Made by a program: the position numbers and the translations under genes. The notes under the pieces are model-generated. The model was not told the DNA's origin and did no database searches. It saw only the letters and a list, made by a program, of their open reading frames with translations. From positions 1 to 14,083 of the forward strand of contig DANX01000066.1 in assembly GCA_002502295.1 (NCBI GenBank): DNA of 14,083 bases, in the 5' to 3' direction. Source of the stretch: Euryarchaeota archaeon UBA561. GTDB lineage: Archaea; Thermoplasmatota; Poseidoniia; Poseidoniales; Poseidoniaceae. Positions 6,282 through 14,083 of the stretch are shown one piece after another. The stretch's first letter is position 1. The number at the start of each line of letters is the position of its first letter.

Positions 6282-8220
6282 GGTTGGTCACCTCCTTTGC
6301 ATGCCGCTCGATAAACGCACGACGTTCAGGTACATCTTCGCCCATGAGCGTTTCGAACATGCGATCGGTCTCTTCGGCTTCTTTGACCGTTACCTTGAGC
6401 ATGGTTCGGGTTTCTGGATTCATGGTGGTCTCCCACAATTGGTCGGGGTTCATTTCACCAAGACCTTTGTAGCGTTGGACACCGATCTTGGAAGAGGGGT
6501 TATCACCTCGCAAATCGTCGATGATGGTGTCCCGCTCCTCGTCGCTGAAGGCGTAACGGTTGATCTTCCCCTTGCTGAGTTGGTACAAAGGAGGTTGGGC
6601 GATGAACACGTGCCCGCCTTCGATGGCAGGACGCATAAAGCGCCAAAGGAAAGTAAGCATCAGGGTCCGGATGTGAGCCCCGTCAACGTCAGCGTCCGTC
6701 ATGATGATCAGTTTGTTGTACCGGAGTTTGGAGGTATCAAATGCACCTTCATCGCCTTCGTTGTTGCCAACACCAGCGCCAAAGGCACGAATCATGGTTT
6801 GGATTTCTTGATTTTGGAACACCTTGGCAACGTTGTGCATTTGGCGTTCAACGTTCAAAATTTTACCCCGGAGCGGCAAAATGGCCTGTATTCTCCTGTC
6901 GCGTCCCGTTTTTGCTGAGCCCCCAGCAGAGTCACCCTCAACAAGGTAAATTTCGCATTCCTCTGGCTTCCGAGACTGGCAGTCTGCCAGTTTACCGGGT
7001 AAACCACCACCTTCCAAGACGCCTTTACGGCGGGTCAAATCCCTCGCTTTTCGAGCGGCTTCTCTGGCCTTCGATGCCAAGACGGCTTTGTCAACAATCA
7101 ATTTACCAACGCTTGGATTTTCTTCAAAGAATTCATTCAGTTTCTCATACACAACGGTTTGAACGATGCCAGAGACTTCGCTGCTCACGAGTTTATCCTT
7201 CGTTTGGGATGAAAAGGAGGGGTCGGGATGCTTGACGCTGACGATGGCAGCCAGGCCTTCTCGGACGTCGTCGCCCGACAACCCGTCGTTTTTCAACAAC
7301 TTTTTCTTCTTGGCATAGCCGTTGATGCAGCTGGTCAAGGCTGTTCGAAGCCCCGACATGTGGGTTCCACCATCCTTGTTTCGAATGATGTTGGTGTAGC
7401 ATTGAATGCTCTCGCTGAACGCATCGGACCACTGAAGGGCCAATTCAACGGAAACCGGGCCTTTTTCAATCTCCTTTTCTCCAGAAATCAAAATTGGGTC
7501 GGCGTGGAGCGTTTCGCGTCGTGCGTTTATTTGTTTGACGAATTCAGAAATTCCACCCGCATAGTGGTGTTCGACCGTGTGGACGTCCTCGCTGCGGTTG
7601 TCGGTAATGATGATTTTCAACCCTGCATTGAGGAAAGATGTTTCCTTGAGTCGGCTATCGATTTGGTCAAAATCAAATTCAACGATGTTCGTGAAAATGG
7701 AGGTGTCCGGTTTGAAGGAGATGATGGTCCCTGTGTCATCGCAGGCCCCAATCGCTTCCAGTTCTGAAACCCGCACACCTGCCTCAAATCGCTGTTTGTA
7801 CACCGTCCCGTCTCGATGAATTTCAACTTCCATCCACTCAGAAACAGCGTTGACAGCGGAAACGCCGACGCCGTGAAGTCCACCGCTCACTTTGTAGGAG
7901 CTGTTGTCGAATTTACCACCGGCGTGCAATTTTGTCATGATCACTTCTGCAGCAGAGATGCCAAACTCTTCGTGCTTGTCAACCGGGATGCCACGCCCGT
8001 AGTCTCGGACGGACAGGGAATGGTCTTCGTGAAGGATGACTTCCACAACGTCGTTAAATCCAGCCAAATGCTCGTCCACTGAGTTGTCGACAACCTCCCA
8101 GATGCAGTGGTGCAGGGCGGAACCATCATGGGGGTCGCCAAGGTACATTCCTGGTCGTTTTCGAACCGCTTCAAGTCCTTCGAGAACCTGAATGCTCCCG
8201 GCGTCATAATTTTCACTCAT
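6271..8220 (-). CDS. gyrB: DNA gyrase subunit B
   Basis: The 649-residue ATPase subunit of DNA gyrase. The GHKL ATP site is intact: WEVVDNSVDE with E42 (water-activating) and N46 (Mg), DYGRGIP with D73, and the lid GGLHGVGVSAVNA (113-125). The transducer domain is followed by a TOPRIM domain with EGDSAGGSA (E428), LPLRGKILNVE and TDADVDGAHI (D509, D511, D513), which hold the metal ions used in DNA cleavage. The tail has QRYKGLGEMNPDQLWETTM, the contact region with GyrA. The length fits the short form found in most bacteria; the ~165-residue insert of enterobacterial GyrB is absent. The start is ATG 8220 with GAGG at 8228-8231. It is the first gene of a gyrB-gyrA unit, and its stop lies past the gyrA start, so the two overlap. 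It is divergent from aroD across a 288-nt region with inverted repeats. Confidence 0.98.
   Translation of the reverse strand: MSENYDAGSIQVLEGLEAVRKRPGMYLGDPHDGSALHHCIWEVVDNSVDEHLAGFNDVVEVILHEDHSLSVRDYGRGIPVDKHEEFGISAAEVIMTKLHAGGKFDNSSYKVSGGLHGVGVSAVNAVSEWMEVEIHRDGTVYKQRFEAGVRVSELEAIGACDDTGTIISFKPDTSIFTNIVEFDFDQIDSRLKETSFLNAGLKIIITDNRSEDVHTVEHHYAGGISEFVKQINARRETLHADPILISGEKEIEKGPVSVELALQWSDAFSESIQCYTNIIRNKDGGTHMSGLRTALTSCINGYAKKKKLLKNDGLSGDDVREGLAAIVSVKHPDPSFSSQTKDKLVSSEVSGIVQTVVYEKLNEFFEENPSVGKLIVDKAVLASKAREAARKARDLTRRKGVLEGGGLPGKLADCQSRKPEECEIYLVEGDSAGGSAKTGRDRRIQAILPLRGKILNVERQMHNVAKVFQNQEIQTMIRAFGAGVGNNEGDEGAFDTSKLRYNKLIIMTDADVDGAHIRTLMLTFLWRFMRPAIEGGHVFIAQPPLYQLSKGKINRYAFSDEERDTIIDDLRGDNPSSKIGVQRYKGLGEMNPDQLWETTMNPETRTMLKVTVKEAEETDRMFETLMGEDVPERRAFIERHAKEVTNLDI
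6288..6298 (-). promoter_or_regulatory. Full-length Shine-Dalgarno of gyrA inside gyrB
   Basis: AAAGGAGGTGA on the reverse strand is complementary over all 11 bases to the usual 16S rRNA 3' end and ends 6 nt before the TTG at 6281. It lies within the last codons of gyrB (Lys-Glu-Val). It supports a TTG start and suggests translational coupling of the two subunits. Confidence 0.88.
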
Positions 8221-8227
8221 TTCATCG

Positions 8228-8231
8228 CCTC
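8228..8231 (-). promoter_or_regulatory. Shine-Dalgarno of gyrB
   Basis: GAGG on the reverse strand, 7 nt before ATG 8220. It is short but well placed, and it supports this start. Confidence 0.55.
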
Positions 8232-8258
8232 AAAAAGTTGGTAGAATCGGGGGGAGGC

Positions 8259-8286
8259 GGGCAAATTTTGTTGCGCAAAGTTGCCC
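8259..8286 (-). repeat. Interrupted inverted repeat in the gyrB leader
   Basis: GGGCAA (8259-8264) pairs with TTGCCC (8281-8286), and inside it TTTG pairs with CAAA around a five-base loop with a small internal bulge. In a gyrB mRNA starting upstream of 8286 this would be a stem-loop about 40 nt before the start codon. A role in gyrase expression is inference. Confidence 0.4.
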
Positions 8287-8317
8287 TCTTCCTCCTTCAA
8301 AATATACTGCCCGCCAC

Positions 8318-8335
8318 GGGGTATAAACATACCCC
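8318..8335. promoter_or_regulatory. Inverted repeat around a TATA-like core
   Basis: GGGGTAT (8318-8324), spacer AAAC, ATACCCC (8329-8335): perfect 7-bp arms. The core reads TATAAAC on the plus strand and GTTTATA on the minus strand. It lies between gyrB (98 nt from its start) and aroD (174 nt), so it fits a gyrB promoter or operator better. It could be a TATA box embedded in a repressor site; this is not proved. Confidence 0.4.
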
Positions 8336-8508
8336 CTTTAGACCTAGAAAAACGATGCATTGCTCACCATTTTTGGCGGCCGAAAATGTTCCAAGAACAA
8401 GGAATCTGGCCGGCGTTTATCACGATGGCCAACGCTGGCCCAATTCAATGAACATCGTGCTCACCGACCATGCGTGAGCGTTAAGAACAGAGCGCAGATG
8501 GGCGTTCC

Positions 8509-9306
8509 ATGGCTGACCCAAAAGTGTGCGTCTCTCTCGAAGGCACGACCGTGAAAGAAATGGCGGACGAAGCTGCTCGAGCGAACCTAGCGGGCGCCGA
8601 TTTTGTGGAAGTGCGGTTTGACCGCCTCTACCTCAAGCGCCCTGAAGCTGAACCCGTTGAGGACGAGAACGGCGAAATCAAGCATGTAATGCCCCCTGAA
8701 AGTGAATGGCCCGTCCGAGAGATGGACACCATCAACATTGATGCATCGATTCAACAACTGAAGGAAAGCATCCCACTGCCCGTTATCTTCACCGTTCGCC
8801 CAACAGAGGAGGGCGGACACTACCCAGGAGAGGAAAAAGCACGATACGAGATCCTTCAGAAGGCCATTGAATCAGGTGTCAACTCCATCGACCTGGAACT
8901 CTCCATTGATGAAGAAACCAGAACATCTCTTCTCGAACAAGCCTCATCAGCCAAAGTGAGTATTATCTCATCCATGCACAACACCACCACAACCCCGAGC
9001 GCTGACGAACTTGTTGAACTCGTCAAAGAGCACTCCAAAGAAGGCGAGATGTTCAAATTCTGCGGCACCGTTAACGACCATCAGGATGCCTTGCAAATCG
9101 TTGAAGCGAGTTATGAATTGAAAAATTCACCTCTTGCCTTCTCTTTGATGGCGCTTGGAAACGGTGGTGATTGGGCTCGATTGCATGCCCCCGTCTTAGG
9201 ACAATCGTTGGTTTATGCAACGCTCCGCTCGGAATTCAAGCTATCGAACAAGGGACTTGTCAACATTCGAGATCTCAAGAACGCTTGGACCTTGATGGAA
9301 TACTGA
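8509..9306 (+). CDS. aroD: Type I 3-dehydroquinate dehydratase
   Basis: This enzyme dehydrates 3-dehydroquinate to 3-dehydroshikimate, step three of the shikimate pathway to aromatic amino acids, through a Schiff base. The 265-residue protein shows the class I (beta/alpha)8 pattern: FVEVRFD (E34, R36), FTVRPTEEGG (R97), SIDLELS, catalytic H157 in ISSMHNT, Schiff-base K183 in MFKFCGTVND, ALGNGGDWAR (R224), then GQSLVYATL. It is longer than typical archaeal members, mainly through an acidic insertion at residues ~42-75 after strand 2. ATG 8509 is the first start after an in-frame TAA (8482-8484); the ribosome site is weak. It stands alone on the plus strand and converges on the next gene with 8 nt between stop codons. 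No other shikimate genes are nearby. Confidence 0.94.
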   Translation: MADPKVCVSLEGTTVKEMADEAARANLAGADFVEVRFDRLYLKRPEAEPVEDENGEIKHVMPPESEWPVREMDTINIDASIQQLKESIPLPVIFTVRPTEEGGHYPGEEKARYEILQKAIESGVNSIDLELSIDEETRTSLLEQASSAKVSIISSMHNTTTTPSADELVELVKEHSKEGEMFKFCGTVNDHQDALQIVEASYELKNSPLAFSLMALGNGGDWARLHAPVLGQSLVYATLRSEFKLSNKGLVNIRDLKNAWTLMEY

Positions 9307-9314
9307 AGACCAGG

Positions 9315-10346
9315 TCATTCCGACTCGCTACGAGTGACTTGCTGTTCGAGGACTGGAACTGAAGGGGTTTCTTGAGCACCCATCTGGTCCAGCCCAGCTT
9401 CCATGTAGCGTTTGTTGAGAAGCACTGGAACAATCACCATGGCCGCAAGCAACACGATGAGCGCCAGCGGTACTGTCCAAGGGGGGAGGAGAGCTGTGCG
9501 CTCGGTGGGAATCACGGTGATATCAGCGACGATAACGCTGTTTGAAGACCCCTCGTCTCCATCGTTGGTGTTGTCCCATGCATCGATGACGAGGTAGAAA
9601 TCCTGCCACTCAGCACCGCCAAACAGTGAATTGTAGACCTCTGGACCGTCCATTGAGATGGAAAAGGTGGCCTCTTGCCTGCTTTCATATTGGTGGACAT
9701 CCCGGTAGGTTTGCCAACCAAGGGGATTGAAACTCCTCCATTCGGGCGGGACATCGCTCAAGAGGTCGGAATCGCCGCCTGCGATGTCCATGTCTTGCCA
9801 CCACCAGCCGCCGTGCATCATCCGATACACCTCCTCGTAGGAATTGTACTGAGATGTGGTCATGAAGTAAACATCGGCATTGGCTGGCACCGTGGCGTTG
9901 TCAACCATCTCGTAGAGCGAGATGCAAAACGTGGTCCTGTGGGTGCTTGACAGGTTCAACCGTAGGACTCCAGCGCTATCATTACCAATTTCCATAACGG
10001 CGTATTGGCCGCTGGTCAAGGGTTCCAAGGTCGGAAGTGGCCAGGTCGGATTGTACATCCAATTCTCCTCAGGATGGAGTTCTGGATTCCAATCACCAGA
10101 AATTCCTTCGGTCAAACGATCGTCCTCTTTTTCCGTTTCATCGTAATACGGCTCTTCAGAGAAGTACATTCCACCCCACGAGGCATGCGGAACAAGGGCG
10201 AGCCGCTGGGCACTTGTGTTCCAATCGGGCATGGCCACCTCACCTTCGCATGCGGAAGCAGCCTGCGCTGGCTCAACTACGCTTGCCATGGGTGAGGACA
10301 GCGTTGCCAAGATTAGGAAAAAAGCCACGAAGGTCGTCATTCGCAT
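9315..10346 (-). CDS. Secreted protein with single C-terminal membrane anchor, unknown function
   Basis: I do not recognise this family. The 343-residue protein starts with a signal peptide (MRMTTFVAFFLILATLSSPM), with likely cleavage near AQA-A at about 30. The outside part is acidic and rich in Trp and Tyr (HGGWWWQD near its middle) and has two cysteines (CEGE shortly after cleavage, and TTFCIS) that may form a disulfide. Its strand-like pattern suggests a beta-sandwich, but no catalytic motif is visible. One hydrophobic helix (about 290-310) and a 33-residue polar tail end the protein, so it should sit as a type I membrane protein. The start is ATG 10346; a second ATG at 10340 is also possible. 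The frame stays open to 10655, but that part overlaps the preceding gene in another frame and lacks a signal. It lies 46 nt after the PKD metalloprotease gene on the same strand, so cotranscription and a shared surface role are likely. Confidence 0.8.
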   Translation of the reverse strand: MRMTTFVAFFLILATLSSPMASVVEPAQAASACEGEVAMPDWNTSAQRLALVPHASWGGMYFSEEPYYDETEKEDDRLTEGISGDWNPELHPEENWMYNPTWPLPTLEPLTSGQYAVMEIGNDSAGVLRLNLSSTHRTTFCISLYEMVDNATVPANADVYFMTTSQYNSYEEVYRMMHGGWWWQDMDIAGGDSDLLSDVPPEWRSFNPLGWQTYRDVHQYESRQEATFSISMDGPEVYNSLFGGAEWQDFYLVIDAWDNTNDGDEGSSNSVIVADITVIPTERTALLPPWTVPLALIVLLAAMVIVPVLLNKRYMEAGLDQMGAQETPSVPVLEQQVTRSESE

Positions 10347-10392
10347 GGGCCCACTCAACCAAAGACGGTCCCGCTCGGTTATAGGACATTCC

Positions 10393-13300
10393 TCATCGAC
10401 GGCGCAACGGACGGACGTATCCACTGTCGTCACTCCGGCGCTCATCCTTTGACAGAATCTTCGGAGCCGGAGGCGGCATGTGATGATCCATGCCCAAGAG
10501 ACCGCCCTGGCTTTCCACATGTTCAATGTCGGTGTAGGTTTCAGCAGCCTCCTTGGCCTCTTCTTCGAGGTCAGAGGGTTCTCGCATGACGAGCCAGCCG
10601 AGAACAAGTGCAACAACGATGAGCGCCATGAACGTGGCAAGTTCTGAGCCCGCATCAGCGAGCCAAGATTTCCACTCGTCGGCGCTAAAATCAGAGAGGG
10701 ATGGAGGACCCTCCGGTTCGGGGACGACTTCGAGATCTACCACGTATGTGTCACATTGGCCCATGCCGTCGCAGACCTCAATCAAAACGCTATAGAAGCC
10801 TGTGCTCTCCCACGTGTGGATGGTTCGAACAGAGGAGCCTGCAATGGGCGTTATCCAGTCATCCGCAGGGTCGCCGTTCTCATCCAAGTCCGTTTCGATG
10901 TCAAAGTCCCATCGAACGGTGTATTCCGTCAGTATCCGCTCGTCCCGCTCGGTGATGGAACCGTCCTCAACGTCCAAATCTCTGTAAATTTCCATCTCAG
11001 AACCTGCTTCTTCATCAAACACATCGGCGTTAAAGGAAATGGAAGAGCCAACGAAGATGTTCTCCGGCACGTAAATGTCCCTGGCTTCCGGCGGGTGATC
11101 AACGATGACGGAAAATGTCTGGCGTGAGACGTCTCCAGTACCAAATCCGTCTCGTACGGTCAGGGACACCGTGTAAGTTCCGGGAAGAGTGTAAGCGTGC
11201 CAAGGCATGGCATCATGAACCAGAGGCGTGGCATCGCCAAAGTCCCAGGTGTACTGAACCAAACCATTCCAGTCCGGGGATTCCACCTCAAAAGGAATGT
11301 ATTTTCCTTCAAATTGACGATCACCGTCGCGAGTTCCCGATGAATCGAAGTAAAGCAGGCGTTGAGGGGCTGTCACAACCGCTCCCTCGTCGTTGAAGGT
11401 GTGCGACCAAGCATCGGGGACCGAGCCTTCAGGGAACGGTGTTGAGGTCGTGATGATCTCACCGCCGATGTAACCGTCCAAAATACGCACCTGGATCAAT
11501 GGCAACGGGTTAGCGATCCGGACGGTCATCGTTCTTGCAAAACTCTGAACTCCTTCCTTATCGGTGACCACCAACGAAACGGTGTGAACACCGGGTGTCG
11601 TGAAGGTGTGCGTGACCTGAGGGCGGTCGCCAAAGGTGCCGTCTGAGAAGGTCCAATTCCAAACGTCAATGTCAGTGGAATCCCCTACGTTGCCGTCTGG
11701 GTCCTTGCTGTCAAGTCCGTCAAAGACGTAGGCCGTATCAACCTCACCATCTTCCTCGCGGAAGTCAATTTCTCGTGACCCCGTGGCTGAAAGCGTACGA
11801 ACGTCGAAGGCAGCGACGGGCATTTGGTTCAACACAACGACGCTGATGACGGCCGTGGCTTGACTGCCGTCATCGTCGGTCACGGTGAGGGACAGTGTCT
11901 TGTTTCCGGGTACATCCCAAGCTACAATGGGGTTCTCCGCACTGCTTGCGATGCTTGAGAAGTCATCGTTTCGCGTGGGTGTTCCGGTTCCAATTCGGAC
12001 ACCGTCTGGGAACGACCAAGCATAGGTCAGGATTTCACCGTCGTCGTCGACAAACATGTCTGGAAGCACCAAACTGGTGTAGGTCATGGTCGTCAAGGTC
12101 TCAGCAAACACCTGGACCGGTATGCGGTTATTGATGTGAACGAGAATGGTTTTCATTCCAACGTTAATGCCGTCCGAAACCGTCACTGTGAGGTTGAAGG
12201 TTTGGCTCTCTCCGTCGATGTCGTCCCATTCGTGTTGTTGAGCATAATCACCGATGCCACCGCTTTGTGTGCCATCGCCCCAATTCCACTGGAAATCCAA
12301 ATTATCAATGGGGACATTGTCGACGGTTCTGCCGGCGGAAAACAGGATGCGTTGCCCTGTGAGCAGCGTGATGTTGTCCTCGATCACGACGTTGTTTACG
12401 GTCACGATTGGGAACGGTTCAGTGTCATCGCTGACGTTGATGGTGTGAATTTGAGTTTCGGACCACGTTCCGCCTTGGTCCATGACCCGAAGTGTGGCGT
12501 TGTAGGTTCCGACCGAAGTGTAGGAGCGCAATGGCGACTTCAGGTTTGACGATTGGTTGTCGCCAAAGACCCAAGCATAAGCGGTTGGTGCATCAAGGTA
12601 CGGCAGGCTATTGTTGGTAACGGAAAGGCCCCATGCATCAAACCCTGAACCTTGGAATTGGATGTTTTCCCATGTTTGAACATCGGTCAGTGAAACACTT
12701 CCGTTGGCGACGGGTTTCATGTTGCTAAGCATCTGAGGTGATGTTTGGAGGGTGTCCACAACGTCGCCAAGCATGTCCACCATGACCATTTCAAAGGAGT
12801 ATTGATCGCCAAGTGGTGCCGTGAAGAAGACTTGGTTGTCAATGGCCACTCCACCGCCAGCAGCGACACGGTCGGTGATGGTGTCCACCACTTCTCCGCT
12901 GCTGTCCCGTACCTTCACCTCAACGTCAAGGTCTTCGAAAAAGGCGTTTGATAGCACTCCGTAATTGATTTGTACGGTGTCCTCCATCCCATCGCCGTCT
13001 CGGTCGGAGCGCACAGTGTTGTTCAGAGAAAGTGTGGCGGGGGATGTGATGCGTGCGGCCTCAATGTCCACTGTACCCTCCGGATATGAGGGCCCACACG
13101 AGGTGTAATCGCAATCGGCCACGGTTGAGGCGTACCAGGTGATCACCCATACTTCATCGGTCAAGTTTCCAAAGCCCGGGACCAGTCCAGTCGCAACGTT
13201 GTTCACGAAATCAAGGTCCGAAACGCTCCAAAGGCCGTCGGATATGGCCTTGGTCACAATCACACCGTCAAACTGATTCTGGTCAGCAGTCAGGCGCAGT

Positions 13301-14083
13301 GTAAGCGGGGCCGGTGATGCCCCTCCGGGGGTAAATTGGAACGAGCGGATGCCCCAGCCTTCAAGGAGATGGCCGGTTGAAGACCACGGAGTGGACCAAT
13401 CGCTGTTGATCTCGGTGGGCTGAGCACGGCAGAAGGCGCCACCGGTACAGACTGGGTTGAGATTGAGGTTCGGATAACCGTAAATGCCCTGGTCCGAGTC
13501 AAGCGTTGCTGCAATGCTGAAATTGGCAAAGATTTCGCCCATTGTCCGCCCGAGAAGCCCCACTTGACCGGCCTGCGGAGAAAGCGCGAGGTTCTCAACA
13601 CCTCGGCCGCCAGTGGCTGAATCTTGCACGAGCTGGCGAACAGCAGGTCCGCCTCCCAAGTGTTCGGCAAGGTACATCGTAAACATGTAGCCTGCGCCAT
13701 AATCGGCGATTCGCTGATTCCACCAACGGACACTTTGCTCTGGGGCTGACGTCCAAGCGTTCACGTGCCCCGTCAACGTTGAATCCGCACCAAAACAGAG
13801 GTAGATGGCCACGTCGGCATTGCCTTCGTCAATCCACAAATTTTCGTACGGGTCAAGCGCGTTGTGCAGAAGATGCTCGAGCTCGTGAGCGAGAATGGAC
13901 TTGCCCCATGACAACGTGATGTCCGCAAAATCAACGAACACCGACTCTCGAGAGGAGGAAAACGAAGGGGCGAAGTAACCGCCCGTGTTGTAGGCGCCGT
14001 CAATGTCGTAGACCACGATTTGGACCTGACAGTTGTTGTCCACGTCAGGTGGTGCAAGCCCTCTGCCGTCTTGGTAATCCTTT
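10393..14083 (-). CDS. Large surface metalloprotease with six PKD-like repeats and C-terminal anchor (N-terminus outside window)
   Basis: The 1229 visible residues have no stop before the window edge, so the N-terminus and any signal peptide lie beyond 14083; the GTG at 14043 is not a real start. A gluzincin-type zinc site comes first: ILAHELEHLLH (HELEH at 13873-13887) with WIDEGNADVA 16 residues later, whose Glu should be the third ligand. A DRDGDGMED calcium-type loop follows. Six PKD-like beta-sandwich repeats (about 12724-10715) carry variants of the W-FGDG and YxVxLxVxD signatures, for example YTWDFGDATP and GTYTVSLTVRDG. Near the end come a transmembrane helix (ATFMALIVVALVLGWLVM) and a 63-residue charged tail ending GYVRPLRRR. 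It likely cleaves protein outside the cell while tethered to the membrane. The exact peptidase family (M30-like or another HExxH family) cannot be fixed by eye. A signal-bearing membrane protein is encoded 46 nt downstream. Confidence 0.87.
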   Translation of the reverse strand, partial: KDYQDGRGLAPPDVDNNCQVQIVVYDIDGAYNTGGYFAPSFSSSRESVFVDFADITLSWGKSILAHELEHLLHNALDPYENLWIDEGNADVAIYLCFGADSTLTGHVNAWTSAPEQSVRWWNQRIADYGAGYMFTMYLAEHLGGGPAVRQLVQDSATGGRGVENLALSPQAGQVGLLGRTMGEIFANFSIAATLDSDQGIYGYPNLNLNPVCTGGAFCRAQPTEINSDWSTPWSSTGHLLEGWGIRSFQFTPGGASPAPLTLRLTADQNQFDGVIVTKAISDGLWSVSDLDFVNNVATGLVPGFGNLTDEVWVITWYASTVADCDYTSCGPSYPEGTVDIEAARITSPATLSLNNTVRSDRDGDGMEDTVQINYGVLSNAFFEDLDVEVKVRDSSGEVVDTITDRVAAGGGVAIDNQVFFTAPLGDQYSFEMVMVDMLGDVVDTLQTSPQMLSNMKPVANGSVSLTDVQTWENIQFQGSGFDAWGLSVTNNSLPYLDAPTAYAWVFGDNQSSNLKSPLRSYTSVGTYNATLRVMDQGGTWSETQIHTINVSDDTEPFPIVTVNNVVIEDNITLLTGQRILFSAGRTVDNVPIDNLDFQWNWGDGTQSGGIGDYAQQHEWDDIDGESQTFNLTVTVSDGINVGMKTILVHINNRIPVQVFAETLTTMTYTSLVLPDMFVDDDGEILTYAWSFPDGVRIGTGTPTRNDDFSSIASSAENPIVAWDVPGNKTLSLTVTDDDGSQATAVISVVVLNQMPVAAFDVRTLSATGSREIDFREEDGEVDTAYVFDGLDSKDPDGNVGDSTDIDVWNWTFSDGTFGDRPQVTHTFTTPGVHTVSLVVTDKEGVQSFARTMTVRIANPLPLIQVRILDGYIGGEIITTSTPFPEGSVPDAWSHTFNDEGAVVTAPQRLLYFDSSGTRDGDRQFEGKYIPFEVESPDWNGLVQYTWDFGDATPLVHDAMPWHAYTLPGTYTVSLTVRDGFGTGDVSRQTFSVIVDHPPEARDIYVPENIFVGSSISFNADVFDEEAGSEMEIYRDLDVEDGSITERDERILTEYTVRWDFDIETDLDENGDPADDWITPIAGSSVRTIHTWESTGFYSVLIEVCDGMGQCDTYVVDLEVVPEPEGPPSLSDFSADEWKSWLADAGSELATFMALIVVALVLGWLVMREPSDLEEEAKEAAETYTDIEHVESQGGLLGMDHHMPPPAPKILSKDERRSDDSGYVRPLRRR

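Larger units (their letters stand above)
8221..8508. other. Divergent gyrB/aroD intergenic region
   Basis: This 288-nt stretch between two start codons contains no convincing gene. On the gyrB side are GAGG (8228-8231), a hairpin (8259-8286), an AGGAGG-rich stretch (8288-8298, reverse strand) and an AT-rich CAGTATATTTT (8300-8310, reverse). A 7-bp-arm inverted repeat enclosing TATAAAC follows (8318-8335). Either AT-rich element could be a TATA box for one of the genes, but neither can be assigned. From about 8340 to 8508 nothing beyond ordinary sequence was seen. Confidence 0.6.

Noticed and set aside
8223..8279. Possible 18-codon leader peptide before gyrB on the minus strand (TTG start, TGA just before the gyrB ATG)
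   Set aside because: The start is TTG, the AGGAGG is about 12 nt away, and the peptide has no attenuation-like codon run except four prolines. Too weak to call.
10347..10655. N-terminal extension of the 343-residue membrane protein
   Set aside because: It overlaps the last codons of the PKD protease gene in another frame. The signal peptide begins only at 10346.
10715..12724. Repeated domains as a possible DNA repeat array
   Set aside because: The repeats are at protein level only (PKD folds) and are diverged in DNA. No tandem nucleotide repeat or CRISPR-like spacing was seen.

Overview
The window most likely comes from a marine metagenome assembly. From about base 1000 to the end it looks like a Marine Group II (Poseidoniales-like) euryarchaeon. 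That assignment is inference. It rests on a very large PKD-repeat metalloprotease with one C-terminal membrane anchor, a neighbouring secreted membrane-anchored protein, a type I 3-dehydroquinate dehydratase, bacterial-type gyrase genes, moderate GC and mixed codon use. The first ~1 kb looks different. It is GC-richer (62-70% in four of the 60-base lines I counted between 541 and 900, against 43-53% in three lines between 1501 and 2100). It carries the start of a bacterial-type adenosylhomocysteinase and a secreted Cys-cluster domain of a kind I associate with planctomycetes. The change falls inside one open reading frame at about 980-1020, so the window holds either a chimeric contig join or a real cross-domain gene fusion.

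Layout. 1-242 (-): 5' part of ahcY. 243-473: divergent intergenic region with a perfect 24-bp palindrome at its midpoint. 474-2204 (+): signal peptide, two Cys-cluster motifs, then a complete AstE/AspA-family zinc deacylase-like domain. 2205-3461 (-): isopropylmalate/homocitrate synthase-family enzyme whose stop codon abuts the previous one tail to tail. 3576-6281 (-): gyrA. 6271-8220 (-): gyrB, overlapping gyrA by 11 nt. 8221-8508: divergent intergenic region with two inverted repeats. 8509-9306 (+): aroD. 9315-10346 (-): secreted protein with one C-terminal membrane helix. 10393-14083 (-): secreted HExxH metalloprotease with six PKD-like repeats and a C-terminal anchor, running off the window.

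How the genes work together. gyrB and gyrA form a translationally coupled pair: gyrA starts with TTG behind an 11-base Shine-Dalgarno sequence that lies inside the last gyrB codons. The synthase gene follows in the same direction after 114 nt and could be cotranscribed. The two surface-protein genes are codirectional with a 46-nt gap and share topology (outside domain, one C-terminal helix, short inside tail), which suggests a cell-surface proteolysis or adhesion unit. aroD is a lone plus-strand gene that converges on that pair with only 8 nt between stop codons. No tRNA, rRNA, CRISPR array, insertion sequence or phage gene was seen.
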